Positions 1 to 12,095 are shown, counted from the first letter of the stretch. The stretch: DNA of 64,000 bases from Candidula unifasciata (GCA_905116865.2 CAJHNH020006179.1:142501-206500), one strand, 5' to 3'. Notes: generated by a model from the sequence alone, not told the origin. Made by a program: numbers and translations.

Positions 1-330
<330 letters not shown>

Positions 331-2628
331 TGACTGCTTGTGTGATAGTACGCTACTAACGTCTCTCTTTGCCTGCCTACATTTCCAATCAGACAAAACC
401 AAAACACAGTTCGTTGAAGAAATATAACCGAAGATCAAACGTCGCTTACATGCATAAGGAAGCAGGTAGGTCACACTGATATTTAAATGCTCTAGTAAAA
501 CAGTATAGTCCTGGTTTAATAGTATTTAAATAGATGATGTTGCATCTATATATTTCACAATTGAACATAACACAGCATTTTATGAATTGTAACTTCTCAA
601 TCAGAGCTTATCTTTGAAGTTTTAAGAACTATAACAATACAAAGTTCATTAAAAAAAATATTGCCCCTTCAGTACTTCAACTCACAATAAGGTAGATGAC
701 ACCGTACATTAAATACATTTCATAACCTTTCATAATCATATCATATCGTTGCATTAATCCATCATATCCAGTGTATTATTCTATTCAATTATGTCGCATA
801 TTTTTACTTTAAATCTCATTGCTGCTCAAAGACTGACTATTCCTATGAGGTACCCATAATTTAGGCCAGGAAATGCTAAAAGAACAGTTGCCTGGGGCTT
901 AACGAGTTAAATCAAAGCCAGTCGTGAGGTGTAGGGCGACCATAATGTGAGAATTAACTAATTGTGTGGCGGACACATACAATACATTGCACAATTTATT
1001 GCCTGGCATAATTTGCTGTATCTGGTCAAGTGCTTTCATGATTATTTACCATACATCTAATTGAAGATTGCTAAATATGATCGAGGCAGTATCAATAAAA
1101 CTCTACTCTCCTTTGTTATGTAAACAAAAAGACCACGTTTTCAATTTAAAGTTATCATGGTAATCACGTGACTGATTGTGAATTTCAGGCGGATATATGT
1201 TCAGCAACTCAACAATGTGGTTTTTGCATTTCAGCAAGAAACGGATCCATTTTGTGCTTCATTATATGTTGCTTTAACTCTGCAGTAATGCACCTGACAA
1301 GACACAGCGAAACAAGCCAGGCAATAAATTGTGCAATTTTTTCCCCGCATTATTTCAATTTGACACAGGGAAAAAAATATTTTGCAAATTGTATAAGGGC
1401 TAATTTGAGCTACTGTTTGCTATTTCAAGTTGACCCCTGCCGTTTGTAAAAACGTGTACGCTAGAACTATTTTCCCGCGCTTATCGGGAAATGGAAGACG
1501 CCTGATCCACTACCCAGGGACCAGGAAGGGATTGCGACATCGTGATGTTTTTTAAATTTATTGAAACATTTAAAAACATCAATCCGCAGAAAATCTTACC
1601 TGAAACCCGTCATAAGCCCAGGATCCGAGAATCAAACCACACAGCTGATCATCAAATGGAAAATATGTTATGTCCATTTTACAGGAGCTGCGCATGCGTA
1701 CAATAGGAGGCCAGAAGACGCTTCCGTCACTATGAACCATAGCCAGACTTTTCATGTAACCTTTGTTGTGGTTTTCAACACTAGATAATAAAGGAAAAAG
1801 ACAAACAGCTAAATTATTATTGAATAATTGCGTTATAAATTAAGTCACCTGTAACATTAGAGTCTTTTAAGTGAGAGATTAGAATCAACTAGCATCTATG
1901 ACTTGTCGAGACTGCAAGTTACTCTGTAATCGTCGGGGCCTTGATAGAACCCTATGGTTGAACGGGGTTTACCGGAATTTGTACATGGAGAATTACCATC
2001 CTTGCGGACTGCAATCTCGGAGGGGACAAATTGCAATAAAATCTACTACAGTAGTGGAGTCAAGGCTAGCGCAGTGGGTATCTGGCGGTACAGCTATCTC
2101 AAGTCTCGAATCTCTACTCGAGACATATTTTTGAAACTGATCTAAGATTTTTAGTCCTATGAACTCACATCCTACACCTCCAAGTGCTATATACAAGCAT
2201 TAAAAGACAAGAAGTCTAAAATTTTAATCTTTACAAAATAATATAATCAGAACTGCATGCTTTCCCCCCAGTAGTCTCGCCACTGTTGCAAGTTTTACGA
2301 CATACTTCAGTCCAATATTTAACTGTTTCCAAACTGAAGCTGCCACTGAAGGAAATCTGATTTCAATGAAGAGAAGACAGTATTCTCAGACCCAGTGTCA
2401 AGTTCCCGTCCTAAAAAGTCCCTGAATCGTTCTAACAATGGCAAACAACTAGAGAAGTATGTGCAATCCATAGGAGTCTACTTTGAAGGGTGTTACGGTA
2501 TAAGATCTACGGATGAGTAACTATATTTTACCCTGTCATTGGTCGGATGTAATTGGAGCAAATCTCTTATATATTTACCTATAGCAAGCAGTTCACACGA
2601 TCTAAAGGAACAATTAAACCAACTGTTG

Positions 2629-2695
<67 letters not shown>

Positions 2696-3205
2696 AAACA
2701 GTAATCAATTCTGGTTGTAAATCAACAACAACGGAATGTATAGATTTTCTGTTTCATCTACTAGAGTTAATGATTCAAGGAGAAAGTTATATGCATAAGC
2801 AGATTTTGATCTTCTCTGTAATGAAAGTTTCAGGTTATAATATTATTGTAAGCAAATCTGAGGCAAGCTTTATTGACATTGTGTCTTTGAATTTCAATTG
2901 GTGAACAATCGCACAATAGTTTACTTACAGAATGAACATGCTATCAGTCCAATAAGTTTTTTTTAAATGTCTATTCAGTATGTTGATTTTTAATTTGTCC
3001 TTTCAGTCTAATAGTGGCTAAAGCCTGAAGACATAGACATAATCTGAAGTCATCTAGACGTGGAAAGCAAGGGGAAACTATCACATTACTCTATTTGAGC
3101 TTTGAGTGCACATCTATTTTAAAACTTTGGCTTTTTTGGACGCAGACTGTTGGTTTCTCGCCTCTCATGCAGATGTACTCTGATTTACCATGAAACATTC
3201 CTAAC
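331..3205. other. Intron 5 sequence, no gene seen
   Basis: AT-rich DNA without a convincing coding exon on either strand. I looked on the minus strand for the next receptor exon (Cys-loop, FPFD and KFGSW type peptides behind an AG acceptor) and did not find it, so that exon is probably left of the window. The only clear structure is the TA microsatellite near 2632-2690. Confidence 0.6.
2632..2690. repeat. (TA)n microsatellite
   Basis: About 29 uninterrupted TA dinucleotides. Confidence 0.97.
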
Positions 3206-3412
3206 TATAGTTCGTTCAACAATTGATAAACACACATGCAAGCCATTTTCTCTAAAATTGCCTGTTAGATCGCAATGATATTTTTGCATGCAGCCTTAGA
3301 ATATTCATGATGCAAAGATTGTGGTATTCTTTAGTCCATAGATGCTGAGGCGTGTCTTCATAATACATTGATAAATAAAGTAAATTCATTTGTTGTCAAT
3401 TATGTTCAATTG

Positions 3413-3713
3413 AGCTGAGTTGAGATGAGTCAAGAAAGACATCACAGGACTCGAGACATACTCATATGTGCTCCGTCGCCATCTTCAGCAGCCAGAACAG
3501 AGCTCCCATACTAATGGTTTCTTTCCTCTGAGTATAGTATGCCGGCCAGACCCTCTGGTCCTACCCGTATGTATCATTCTCTCCAGGCCATGGTAATCTA
3601 TTTTCTCTTCTGACTTCGTTACTTGTTACCAAAGGGTCTTGACTACATCTGCCTTATCATGTATCAGTTCACCAGCCAGTGATGCAGATCCAGCCAGTCT
3701 GTCTGTCTTGTTC
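3413..3713 (-). mobile_element. 5'-truncated LINE fragment (RNase H end) nested in transposon A
   Basis: On the minus strand this matches the RNase H C-terminus and 3' end of the LINE at 59000-60690 (shared run around ACAGACAGACTGGCTGG, then GCTGCTGAAGATGG). It ends in a pentamer-rich tail of the type TCAACTCAGCTCAATTG. The same place in transposon copy B lacks this segment, so it is an insertion. Confidence 0.75.
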
Positions 3714-4019
3714 AGTTGTAAACATGTCCCCAATATCCAACAGTTTGTGTTCCCTTCGGTCACCATTAGATCCCAGTGTGTATCTTCATTGCACAGCAAA
3801 CTGCATTATGGTTGACATATTTGGTTATAGAGATGTATTTGTTGCAACTGTAGATTTATCTAACGGGTTGAATATATTCAACCACTCATTAAAAAACAAA
3901 TGGTTTTAATCATTCCGATTCTGACTATTTCAAAAGTTTAAAAATTGTTACTGGATGAACAAATTGTAATCCATCTCGGTGCCTGTACTCGTCTTCCTCT
4001 CGGAACACATGTTCAACAC

Positions 4020-5560
4020 ACTTTTTTTAAAGGAAATGAATGTCTATTTTTGAGAGGGACACACGTATCAGAACATCAATATCACACATTCTAAATGTAC
4101 TGTTTTCTTCGGCAACTTGTCTTTTCACTTTAGCCCAAAGCAAGCTCTATGGGGTCGAGGTGGGAATGATATGTAGGGAGTTTGCAAAGAAGTGAAGCCA
4201 TATTCGTTAATGATTTTGTCAGTGTGGTACACGTTTGTTTTATTTGTTTTTCCTCACAAGCTGCAACAACTCTGCCTTCAAATATGTGTCGTCAATGTTG
4301 ACTTTTTTTTCCTTAGCAAGTATTGTCCTAATTTGATCCTTTGTATTTGATGTTGCTGGTACTTTGTCTTTCTTCGATACAGCATAACGATAGGCGGCAT
4401 TATCCATTACTAGACATTATGGTCTGTCTAGAATTGGAAGAATATCATTCTCCATCCAATGCCAGAAAATATGTCCATTCATTTCCCTACCATCCGTACT
4501 TTTTCATAAGAAAAAAAGTCCATCATTATGGATAAGGCCTTTTATCTCTGTTTCCTGCATAAGTGAGTATAATGCGCTGGCTTTTGTTGCTTGGAATGTT
4601 TCTTTTCTGTTCAACGTTTATCGACTGCCATTCTATAGCATAGGTATGGTGAGCATTAACACAGGATTTATCAAAATATACAATATCATAGCCTTGATTC
4701 CGTCGCTCATAGATCTGCCTTAAGTATTTGCTTCGACTAGCAATCAAACGTGGCTTTTCACAAATAATATTCATTCCACCTACAGTTTGCCTGAAAGTGA
4801 ACCCGGTGGCTATTACAATTTTCAACAGACTACTTTTTGAAATGTTAGGACTCCATTGAGTTGAGCTGATTTGATTCGAGAACCGACATTACAGTACTAA
4901 GAGCATTGCCATAAGCGCTCCCTCCCCATCTTCAGCGGCCAGTAAAGAATTTCGTTACAAATGGTGCCAGTAGCATTCTGATTAAACGTCTGTCTTGCCT
5001 GTCCTCTGAGCCTCAAGCATTTGCCAGATCCTCTCGTCACTCCTCCCTGTATCAGTCTAACCAGACTGTGGTGATCCATCTGTTTCTCCAAACTGTACAC
5101 GCTCTCCCTCAAGGCACTAACAACGTCTGCCTTATCATGCATCAGTATTCCACCAAGTTGTGCAGAGCCAGCCAGTCTGTCCGCCTGTTCATTTCCTAAC
5201 ACACCGGCGTATAGTGCATTTTTATTTCTATGTTAATTTCAGTTTTCGGAGAGTAACAAGCAGGTTTCTCTCTAATATTTTTTAGATCTCATGTCTAATG
5301 ACATCTACATCAAAGTCGTCAACTTTCCTTTTCCTTCCTTGCTTGACATGAGTAGACTCTGTGTCCTGTCTAATCCAACGTTTAAATAATGCTATATCCA
5401 AGCGCCAATCGTGTGTGTTTTTCTGGGTCATGAATATCACAATAGAAATGACCCATCTTAGATTCCCCGTGGAAATGCTGGTACAGTAAAACGGTAACCT
5501 TCTGACACAGGCCAGCGCATTATACTCAATCATAAATTTGCATCTCAAATTCATTTTGAA
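4020..5560 (-). pseudogene. DDE transposase remnant of copy A
   Basis: Broken transposase reading right to left. The fragment 5554-5282 carries the N-terminal part, ending in a basic-acidic stretch (RKRKVDDFDVDV). The fragment 4825-4526 carries TGFTFRQTVGG and then YFDKSCVNAHHT, where the D is the likely first catalytic aspartate. About 4440-4310 encodes VMDNAAYR (second D) and about 4190-4140 encodes HLDPIELA (catalytic E). The frame changes several times and a LINE splits the gene at 4850-5217, so it cannot encode an active enzyme. Assignment to the DDE_3 fold rests on these motifs and on alignment with copy B. Confidence 0.8.
4850..5217 (-). mobile_element. 5'-truncated LINE fragment (RNase H end) nested in transposon A
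   Basis: The minus strand encodes LGNEQADRLAGSAQLGG and KADVVSALRESVYSLEKQ, colinear with the RNase H end of the LINE at 59000-60690. The fragment starts at the same CGCCGGTGTG that precedes the GNEQAD motif there and ends in a TCAAATCAGCTCAAC tail. It splits the transposase remnant precisely: in copy B the flanking transposon sequence is continuous. Confidence 0.85.
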
Positions 5561-5999
5561 GTTGATGTCTCTGTCAGCTTTTATAAGCTAACTATACGAC
5601 ATAATAACTCAACACTAATTTGTGGATGTGCCTTTGACTAAACAACCAAGACCGACGTCTTATTTGACTTCAGATCACTAACAGTGCGATTTTGCATGAG
5701 ACAATCATGAAATTACGTAGGCTTTCTTTGACCCCCTGTTAAACCAGTCATCGTGTGCGTTATTTCCTGAAACTAATGAAAGTAAACCTCCCAAAAGTCT
5801 ACCAAGACGGTTTAATTATAAAAAATATATATTGTATAAAAAAAAAAAAAAAACTACATATAGTGTTTTTTGTGTGTGAAAAAAATGGCCCTTACGTCAG
5901 ATATATTCTAAGGTTGCATGCAAAAAATCATTGCGACATAACAGCAGTTTTCGAGAAAATGGCTTGCATTATATTTATGAATTGTTGAACAAACTATAG

Positions 6000-6646
6000 T
6001 CGCCTTTTACAATATTCCTGTTAGGAAGGAGTGGTATATGAGTCTCCGGAACCAAAACGAGTTCTCACCTCTTGGACCGCCACACGAAACAGTAATGCTA
6101 GCGATGACCCCTAGAAAAATGAGGAGGAAAAACACACACACGCACACACAGACACACACACACACATATCGATGCCAAGAAAACATGTATGATGACACTA
6201 GGATAATCTAGGATAATCTCAGCTCACTGCATAAACACCCTTGCACCGGTGAGCAGAATCTCAATGCAAAAATAAAGTACTTTCAAAAACCTGGTTTCAA
6301 ACCTTGAGTTTTTTTTTAAAACCTATAGTGCTAGCCAATTTTTTTGTAGAATACCTGCACTCAATGGCTAATATTAACCGGTTGCCATTTTTTCCCCTAA
6401 AATATTTCCAACTGTCAAATTTTAGGTTAAATCGACTTTCAGCCCAGATCATTTAAAACATGGGAATTCGACACTAGCTCTCGCCGGAAAGCCAGAGTTC
6501 TATCCATAACCTTTCGCAACGTCTCGATTCCAGTGTCCCTTTCCCACAATCTACACATGCGAGATAACACATTCTGCTGTATGAAGCACCATACAATTTT
6601 AAATTTTACCAGAAGGTTCATCACAAGACCTCCGTTACAGACCCAC
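6000..6646. other. Intron 5, donor-proximal part
   Basis: Holds a short CA microsatellite near 6126-6167 and otherwise AT-rich unique-looking sequence. The splice donor of receptor exon 5 is GTGGGT, read on the minus strand from 6646. Confidence 0.6.
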
Positions 6647-6756
6647 CTGTTGTATAATACAATGTCGGGTAGCCAGATGAAGTCACAAGGAACACGCAAG
6701 ACTGAAATGTTGTTGTAGTCGCTAAGGTTCCACTCAAGCTTTTCATCCCGCCATTC
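6647..6756 (-). CDS. nAChR-type Cys-loop receptor subunit, coding exon 5 (loops D and A)
   Basis: This 110-bp exon, reading right to left, encodes EWRDEKLEWNLSDYNNIS followed by VLRVPCDFIWLPDIVLYN, then two bases of a split codon. These are the ligand-binding-domain strands of nicotinic receptors: the first Trp is in loop D, and WLPDIVLYN is loop A with its conserved Trp, Pro, Asp and Tyr. The acceptor is TTTGTCTACAG, the donor AG|GTGGGT. The length is exactly that of the classical nAChR exon 4 (110 bp), and the phases (0 in, 2 out) are the usual ones. NLS and NIS are possible N-glycosylation sites. The Cys in VPCD is not the usual residue there. An acetylcholine-binding protein would look similar over this stretch, so that alternative is not excluded. 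The following exon is not in the window. Confidence 0.93.
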
Positions 6757-7699
6757 CTGTAGACAAACTACAAGACTGAAGTTAAATCAAAAGTAGAGGC
6801 TACTGCAGTTGAGCTGATATAAAGAAGTAAATATATACAGCACAAACTATTATTTGGAAGTTCAAATCACGGTACGGAAAATATATTACAAATACAGCCT
6901 AACGCTTCTACACAGAATTTATAAAATAAAAAAAAATAAAAATAAAAACCAGAAGAATAGTAATTAATGAACAATAAATAACGAAAGACGAGGTAACTTA
7001 CAACGGAAATGGGAAAACTAGTGACAGCAAGAGCTATTGATAAACGAAACATGAACTAAGGTTAAAGAAAGGGGGAGAAAATGGAAATAGTTAAAAATAA
7101 AACTGTAGAAATGTTCAGCGGTATTTGTGTCCATCTTTTCCTTTTTATTCGTTTAGCTTCCGTGTGATAATTTGTACTGTGTTAATTTACACGACGGGAA
7201 CTCATTTACATTTTGCTCCCTTTTATCAAATTGTCACTTCATTATGCTAATCAGGTCTCTCTCGCCTGTGGAGAACCTTATTAAATTATCGATTACAAGG
7301 ATCTTTCCTGAACTGATTAGGAGAGGCCTTTGACAGTTTCCATTAGTCTTTTCTATAAAATCAGATATTAGAAAGTATATGTGTGTGTTTTTCCCCCTCT
7401 TTTCTTGTTTTTGTTAAATTACCATTGGTACCGGAACCTGGCGGTTCAGAGGCTGCGCCCATCCCCCTCCCTCCCAAATTTTGTAGTGGGCTCCGACCCC
7501 CCCTCTACCCGTAATTTCGCCAGGAGGCTAAACAATCCCCCTCAAATAGATGTATACATTCTCTTTAAAAGAATTAATGTGCTTGTATTATTTTAAACAT
7601 ATTATTATACTCAGTTACCATAGATACAAAAGGAAACAAAGCATTTTTCATCACACGCAACCAAATAACATAACTGAAAGTCGTTCCCATGTGGGATGT
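6757..7699. other. Intron 4, exon 5-proximal part
   Basis: Contains the polypyrimidine tract and AG acceptor used by exon 5 and no other recognisable feature. Confidence 0.5.
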
Positions 7700-7878
7700 A
7701 ATTTTTCGTTATGTGAAGCCCCATCCTGGCTTTTGTCGGGGGCCCTGAATATTGGGCCTGAAATATAGCCCAACGGCAAAAAGGGGTTTCTGTGACCTCT
7801 CCACGCGTGACCTCATCCGCATAGTGGCACTTTGTGTCACCGGGTGTTTATCGCTTGTGTGATGTCCTGGTGGGGTAC

Positions 7879-7883
<5 letters not shown>
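7700..7883 (-). repeat. Short interspersed repeat, family 5
   Basis: Shares GGTGTTTATCGCTTGTGTGA and TCCTGGTGGGGTA, in opposite orientation, with copies at 34780-34985, 40848-41055 and 45368-45510. The orientation assigned is arbitrary. This copy abuts an AG microsatellite. I see no clear tRNA-like promoter boxes, so its class is open. Confidence 0.7.
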
Positions 7884-7948
<65 letters not shown>

Positions 7949-7967
7949 AGAGAGAGAAAGAGAGAAA
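7884..7967. repeat. (AG)n microsatellite
   Basis: Near-perfect AG repeats directly attached to the end of a family 5 repeat. Confidence 0.96.
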
Positions 7968-8632
7968 TATAATTGTGTAAACTCACCACCTTCATAGGAC
8001 AGCAGGTATTTTCGTAACTACAAAGTGACGTAAATATATCTGTTTTATATTGTATAAAAGATGTATACAATTTGCTCGTATTGGATTCGCATCCGCAAAG
8101 TGGCTCTTTGAGTGATGTTTAGCATGCGAATCTTTTAGGTTGCAATTCCATAGGGGATTTTTTTGGGGAAGGTTCATAAATATGAACAGCAACCACGTAA
8201 TAACCACGGAATTGCATTTCATGATTTAGGATATCATAAATATACCATGTCATGATTAATTTGCACTCAGCTAAGCCCTAGTATTAATATATTCATTGAC
8301 ATTTATTCTGATGCCGAACAAGACTGAAAAGGACACATCTACTGGGTTTATGGCATCCCCTCTCTTTCCGAGTGTCCTACTTGCTCGATATATGTTTTCT
8401 GTGGCGATTTGACACAATTATGCACTTAATGAAAGATGCATGATGAAGCGCACTGGCCGTTTGGACAAGTGTTATTCACCACAAAGCTGATTATGGCCAG
8501 TTTAAATCCGTCTCGAGGATTCATATCTAGAATATTTTGGAGACGTCAGTGCGTCTAGAGGAGGCGGGGGGAATAAAGCAGGAGAAAGACAACTGGGTGT
8601 CATTGTCATCGTAACATATCTCCAGACCCATG

Positions 8633-9120
8633 ATCATCATCATCATCATAATCATCATCACCATCATGGTAGTCGTAAAATCATTATTATTTTCATCACC
8701 ATCATCAACCTTGACACTCCTACTATTTAGTTCCCCAAAAAGAATTGCTTTCTTCACTCATAATAGTATCCGGGGACAAACCTTTGGCTAGCATTATATG
8801 CTTGAACCACATATAGTCTCATTGCATTAACTATAAAATATGAAGTTGAAGATCTTTCACTTAAGTTACATCATTTCATCAAGGGATGCCTTTTGTCACT
8901 TCATGCTAATCATCATCCTCATCATCATCATCATCGTCATCGTCACCATGATCAACATCGTCATATCGTCATCATGATCATAGTCGTCATCATCATCATA
9001 TCGTCACCATCATCATAGTAATCATCAATCGCCATCAACATCATCGGCATCATCATCATATCGTCATCATCCCCATAATCATCATCATCATATCGTCATT
9101 ATTATCATCGACATCATCCT
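8633..9120. repeat. Imperfect (CAT/ATC)n trinucleotide-rich region
   Basis: Two blocks (8633-8715 and about 8908-9120) of interrupted ATC/CAT/GTC triplets. This is cryptic simple sequence in intron 4. Confidence 0.85.
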
Positions 9121-9256
9121 ACTGGGTCGTTATCACCACATAAGACTCGCAGTTTTTCTTTCATTCCTTTTTTTTTTGGTGCAACTATTTTAGTCATTGA
9201 CGATAGAATCCACACGAGCATCTTTGACATATCTTGCACCTTGCTGATTTATAGCT

Positions 9257-9475
9257 AGGCCCGGATCTCTAGCGTAGTTGGCTAAACCGGACTGCGCGGT
9301 GACCGGGTGACGAACTCCTTCAAGTGGTCCGGGTTCACGCCCGGGGTTAGGCAGAAAAGCCACAGTTCTCCCAGATTTACGGTATTTATCATGGAATCAA
9401 GTCAAAGGGTTGCGATATCCATAATGCCGAGCCTAAGGGTCAACAACTTATGGCTTCTGGATACAAAAAAGAAAT
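9257..9475 (+). mobile_element. tRNA-derived SINE, family 2
   Basis: Begins GGCCCGGATCTCTAGCGTAG with an A-box-like TAGTTGGCTAAACC and a B-box-like GGTCCGGGTTCACGCC. It continues through AGCCACAGTTCTCCCAGATT to a CTTCTGGATACAAAAAAG tail. Full-length relatives lie at 37429-37649 and 56891-57076 on the minus strand. Confidence 0.85.
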
Positions 9476-9700
9476 AACCCGTGTACTGTTAGCAAAAAAG
9501 GAAAATACAACAGGAGAAATACAACTGGGAGTCGTGATCTAGACAACTTCTCTAGAACACATAAGAAAGAGTGGACTCGAGAGATTCTGTCAAAGATGTG
9601 GAAAGAGGATCACATTGCTACACCTACTGATATAGTAACAGCTTATAGTTAGAGTTAACGATAGTTTTTCAGTTAAGTATGCAGCTTGCGCTGAATATGC

Positions 9701-9723
9701 GGGGGGGGGGGGGGGGGGGGGGG
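9701..9723. repeat. Poly-G run
   Basis: 23 consecutive G. Homopolymers of this kind recur in the window and are prone to assembly error. Confidence 0.95.
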
Positions 9724-9931
9724 CACTCTAAAAGAATTGTCGAGAAAAAAGATAATTAAAATATAAATTTTGTTTTAGTGGAACAGAAAAGTCTTCCCAA
9801 GCCGTTTTTTGCCTCTTTACTGCATTTTATCTGCGTGAAATTTACACCAAGGTCCATAATTTAAATAGGAAACAATACACATCGATGTAAGTTTAATAAA
9901 CAGTAAAAACATTAATAACATAATCTTTTAC

Positions 9932-9976
9932 CTGATCCAACCAAATATTGGTTGTTAAGACTTGGTTCTTCTCATC
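9932..9976 (-). CDS. nAChR-type receptor subunit, coding exon 4 (45 bp)
   Basis: Reads DEKNQVLTTNIWLDQ on the minus strand, a textbook nicotinic receptor segment: the ligand-binding strand leading to loop D. It is flanked by the acceptor TGTTTTACCAG (9987-9977) and the donor GTAAAAG (from 9931). The length is exactly 45 bp, as in the conserved nAChR exon 3 of other animals, and both ends are phase 0. This joins in frame to the exon at 11667-11522, which ends in ...QIIDM, and to the exon at 6756-6647, which begins EWRDE. A stretch this short would be missed by ordinary ORF searches. The fit of sequence, size, phases and splice sites makes it very secure. Confidence 0.95.
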
Positions 9977-10479
9977 CTGGTAAAACACGGATATAACATG
10001 TTTCAATCAAATATAAACGCTTTTAACATAAACAAGTGCATATGGGAAACAAGGAAGAAATTAAGTATGCATACAAATTGTAATGTCATCAAAATAAAAT
10101 TCTCTACGAAGAGTAGATGAAAAGTACACAAAAGATATTTTGAAAAAGGTTTACTAACAAAGTAAACTAACTACCAGCAATTGAAAGAGAAAATATTCTT
10201 TCGGCTCGTTCGGTTCGCCAGCGCAATTGTTTTATGGAGATTCCTGATGATTATGATCGGAGCTACATAGTTCGTGCTTTGTACGATGCTCTCTTATGTG
10301 GAGAGAGACCAAGCCATATGGGATAAAAACCAAATGCAGTTTGTTAGTCGATCCTCTCACCCTTAACAAACATGTGGAAAATTAGTGTACCCGATGACAA
10401 CAGGAATGTTCGGGGGAGAAGGGAGGTAGGCGGAGCTAGCGAGAGAGGAAGGGGGGGGGGAGAGAGAAGAGAGTTTGAC

Positions 10480-11095
10480 AGTAAATAGAGACAGAAGGCT
10501 GTGGACAGTCATGATTACCGTCGCCACACGGGCATTCTGGGCACCAGTATTTTTCTTAAAAGTAATCAGCATTATATGAATGATGGGATCAAAACCACAG
10601 CTGTCTTATTGACTTCCAATGAATTTCATGGTACCTATTTTTGGCAGCATCTTCCTGGCAGACAAGATCAGTTAAACATCCTCACCTCGAAATGGGCTAG
10701 AACACAAGAATAAACACACAGAGCAACTAGAAAACTCTGCAACTTAGGGCTTTTCGGTCACTGTTACGGCTGTTGTAAATCTCACTGACCTCTTACAATA
10801 AACATGATTGTATACATAATTTCTCTTTTTTCCCCCGTCTTTATCAATGTACTAAAATGTAGACTCGTAAATATAAGCTAAATGAATTGTTTCGTCATGC
10901 GACGAGAAGGAGAAAACTGGAATACATCGTGACAGTAGGAAAGTTGAAGGGGAGGAGAGGCAGAGACAGACCGAAAGAAAAGATGCTGGACAGTCTGACA
11001 TCATGGCACGGAGGATCATCTTTGTCATAGCCGATTGAAAATACACGAGACAGAAGGTTGTGGATAGATATGACTACAAACACCACACAACATGG
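10480..11095 (+). mobile_element. LINE 3'-end remnants
   Basis: At 10915-11090 the plus strand encodes KLEYIVTVGKLKGRRGRD and DSLTSWHGG, then RDRRLWIDMTTNTTQHG, with stops. This is the C-terminal tail found after the reverse transcriptase of the LINE family at 25380-27290. A second scrap, near 10490-10530, repeats the GAAGGCTGTGGACAGTCATGA block. The remnants are too short and broken to be functional. Confidence 0.65.
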
Positions 11096-11199
11096 ACTTA
11101 AAGAAGAAGAAGAAGTAGCCGTTAAAACAGTCCCTCGAAAGAACGTCAGACTAGATTTGGCAGATTTCCAGACATTTGTCCGTTCTTTAGTCCTCGGTA

Positions 11200-11430
11200 T
11201 CTTAGCTGCGTGTCCTTCGCAGGACGTTGCAGAACCAACGTAAGCATTTTTTTTGGCTGTTGTGGTTCTTCTGGACAAACTTACGTTCAGTAGTTTGCAA
11301 TTATCTTCTAAACGGTTGAAACCAACGCAAGACTGTCTGCTGCCAAATCGCCCTCAGCTGGGATCGAATGCGGCCCCCTGGCATTACTAATAGCATTGGT
11401 AACGCCTAAACCACAGACACAGAAGTCTTT
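11200..11430 (-). mobile_element. tRNA-derived SINE, family 4
   Basis: Shares CAGGACGTTGCAGAACCAAC, the CCAGTAGTTTGC-like block and a GCTGGGATCGAA B-box complement with copies at 18130-18400, 34130-34368 and 61855-61980. The tRNA-like head is at the right end, so the element reads on the minus strand. Confidence 0.75.
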
Positions 11431-11521
11431 GTAACACCATGATATAAACCAGGCCAACTTTCAGTAACAAAGAACCCAACCATCATCAAACAGAAAGCTT
11501 CTGCCTAAACACATAACTTAC

Positions 11522-11667
11522 CATGTCTATGATCTGAGTGAGAGTAATGCCTAATTTGATTACAACTGAGTGTCTGGCGTCGTAGACTGGTCTGACAGCT
11601 GGATCATAATTCCAAATCAGGGCTTTTAGCAGACGCTGCTCATCCGTCGTTGAAGGTTTGGAGTCGT
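11522..11667 (-). CDS. nAChR-type receptor subunit, coding exon 3 (N-terminal helix and first strands)
   Basis: This 146-bp exon on the minus strand encodes DEQRLLKALIWNYDPAVRPV followed by YDARHSVVIKLGITLTQIID and M. It is the N-terminal alpha-helix, the YDPAVRPV signature and beta-strand 1 to 2 region of nicotinic receptor subunits. The acceptor is TTATTTTACCCACAG. The donor is ATG|GTAAGTTATG, close to consensus. It starts in phase 1 (two bases, AC, complete a codon) and ends in phase 0. It joins in frame to the 45-bp exon at 9976-9932. The size agrees with the classical exon 2 of this family. The phase 1 start requires an upstream exon ending in a single extra base. Confidence 0.94.
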
Positions 11668-11819
11668 CTGTGGGTAAAATAAGCAATTTTGTTAGTCTTC
11701 CCTGCCCACAGAAACGAACGTAACCTATTTACAGTATTTTCTATACTAATTTACACCAAGTCAGGCTATAGCATTTCGAACCTGTAATGTCTGACTATGC
11801 GTTATAGATCTATAGTAAA

Positions 11820-12095
11820 GTAAGTAAAGGACCTTTTCCATGGCTTGGGGAGTACTGGACATACAGGGCTATACCTATGTTATATTGACAATCAGCATTC
11901 GGTGGGTGATGTGGTCATCATCACGTTGACCGCCTTTACTTCCCAGGACTCCACCTGGTATCCTATCAAGGCTGGGTCGACCTGACAGCCAAGGTAATTA
12001 CTGTCAGGTTCCAAAGCCACTACCTTCCGATTCGCAGGCGAGCGTATACCCGCTATACCCCCGCGGCTCCCATTATAGGTTAGTAGTTTTACTAA
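11820..12095 (-). mobile_element. tRNA-derived SINE, family 3
   Basis: Carries the block GACCGCCTTTACTTCCCAGG and CCACCTGGTATCC near the 3' half. Relatives lie at 22555-22700, 24950-25215, 29757-29940, 42833-43090 (all minus) and 55527-55790 (plus). The plus-oriented copy shows a tRNA-like head, which fixes the orientation. Confidence 0.8.

Larger units (their letters stand above)
3208..5996 (-). mobile_element. IS630/Tc1/mariner-type DNA transposon, copy A, with long TIRs
   Basis: The ends are inverted repeats of roughly 90 bp: TAGTTCGTTCAACAATT at 3208 is mirrored by the complement of the sequence ending at 5996. Both repeats continue through an AAGCCATTTTCT block and an ATTTTTGCATGCA block. 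Each end abuts a TA (3206-3207 and 5997-5998), the target duplication expected of this superfamily. The interior is colinear, on the opposite strand, with the element at 49057-51140, including untranslated flanks and transposase remnants. Two LINE fragments (3413-3713 and 4850-5217) interrupt it. Removing them leaves about 2.1 kb, the size of the other copy. Confidence 0.85.
9977..11521. other. Intron 3 of the receptor gene (1545 bp)
   Basis: Contains LINE 3'-end scraps and a family 4 SINE, listed separately. From 9977 to about 10480 there is only AT-rich sequence with no feature seen. Confidence 0.7.

Noticed and set aside
1168..2196. Several short frames of 63-93 codons
   Set aside because: No domain, splice or composition support; length is expected by chance in AT-rich DNA.
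6007..6198. Possible next receptor exon left of 6646
   Set aside because: The minus-strand translation shows no Cys-loop or FPFD-type motif; the hydrophobic Val/Cys run comes from a CA repeat.
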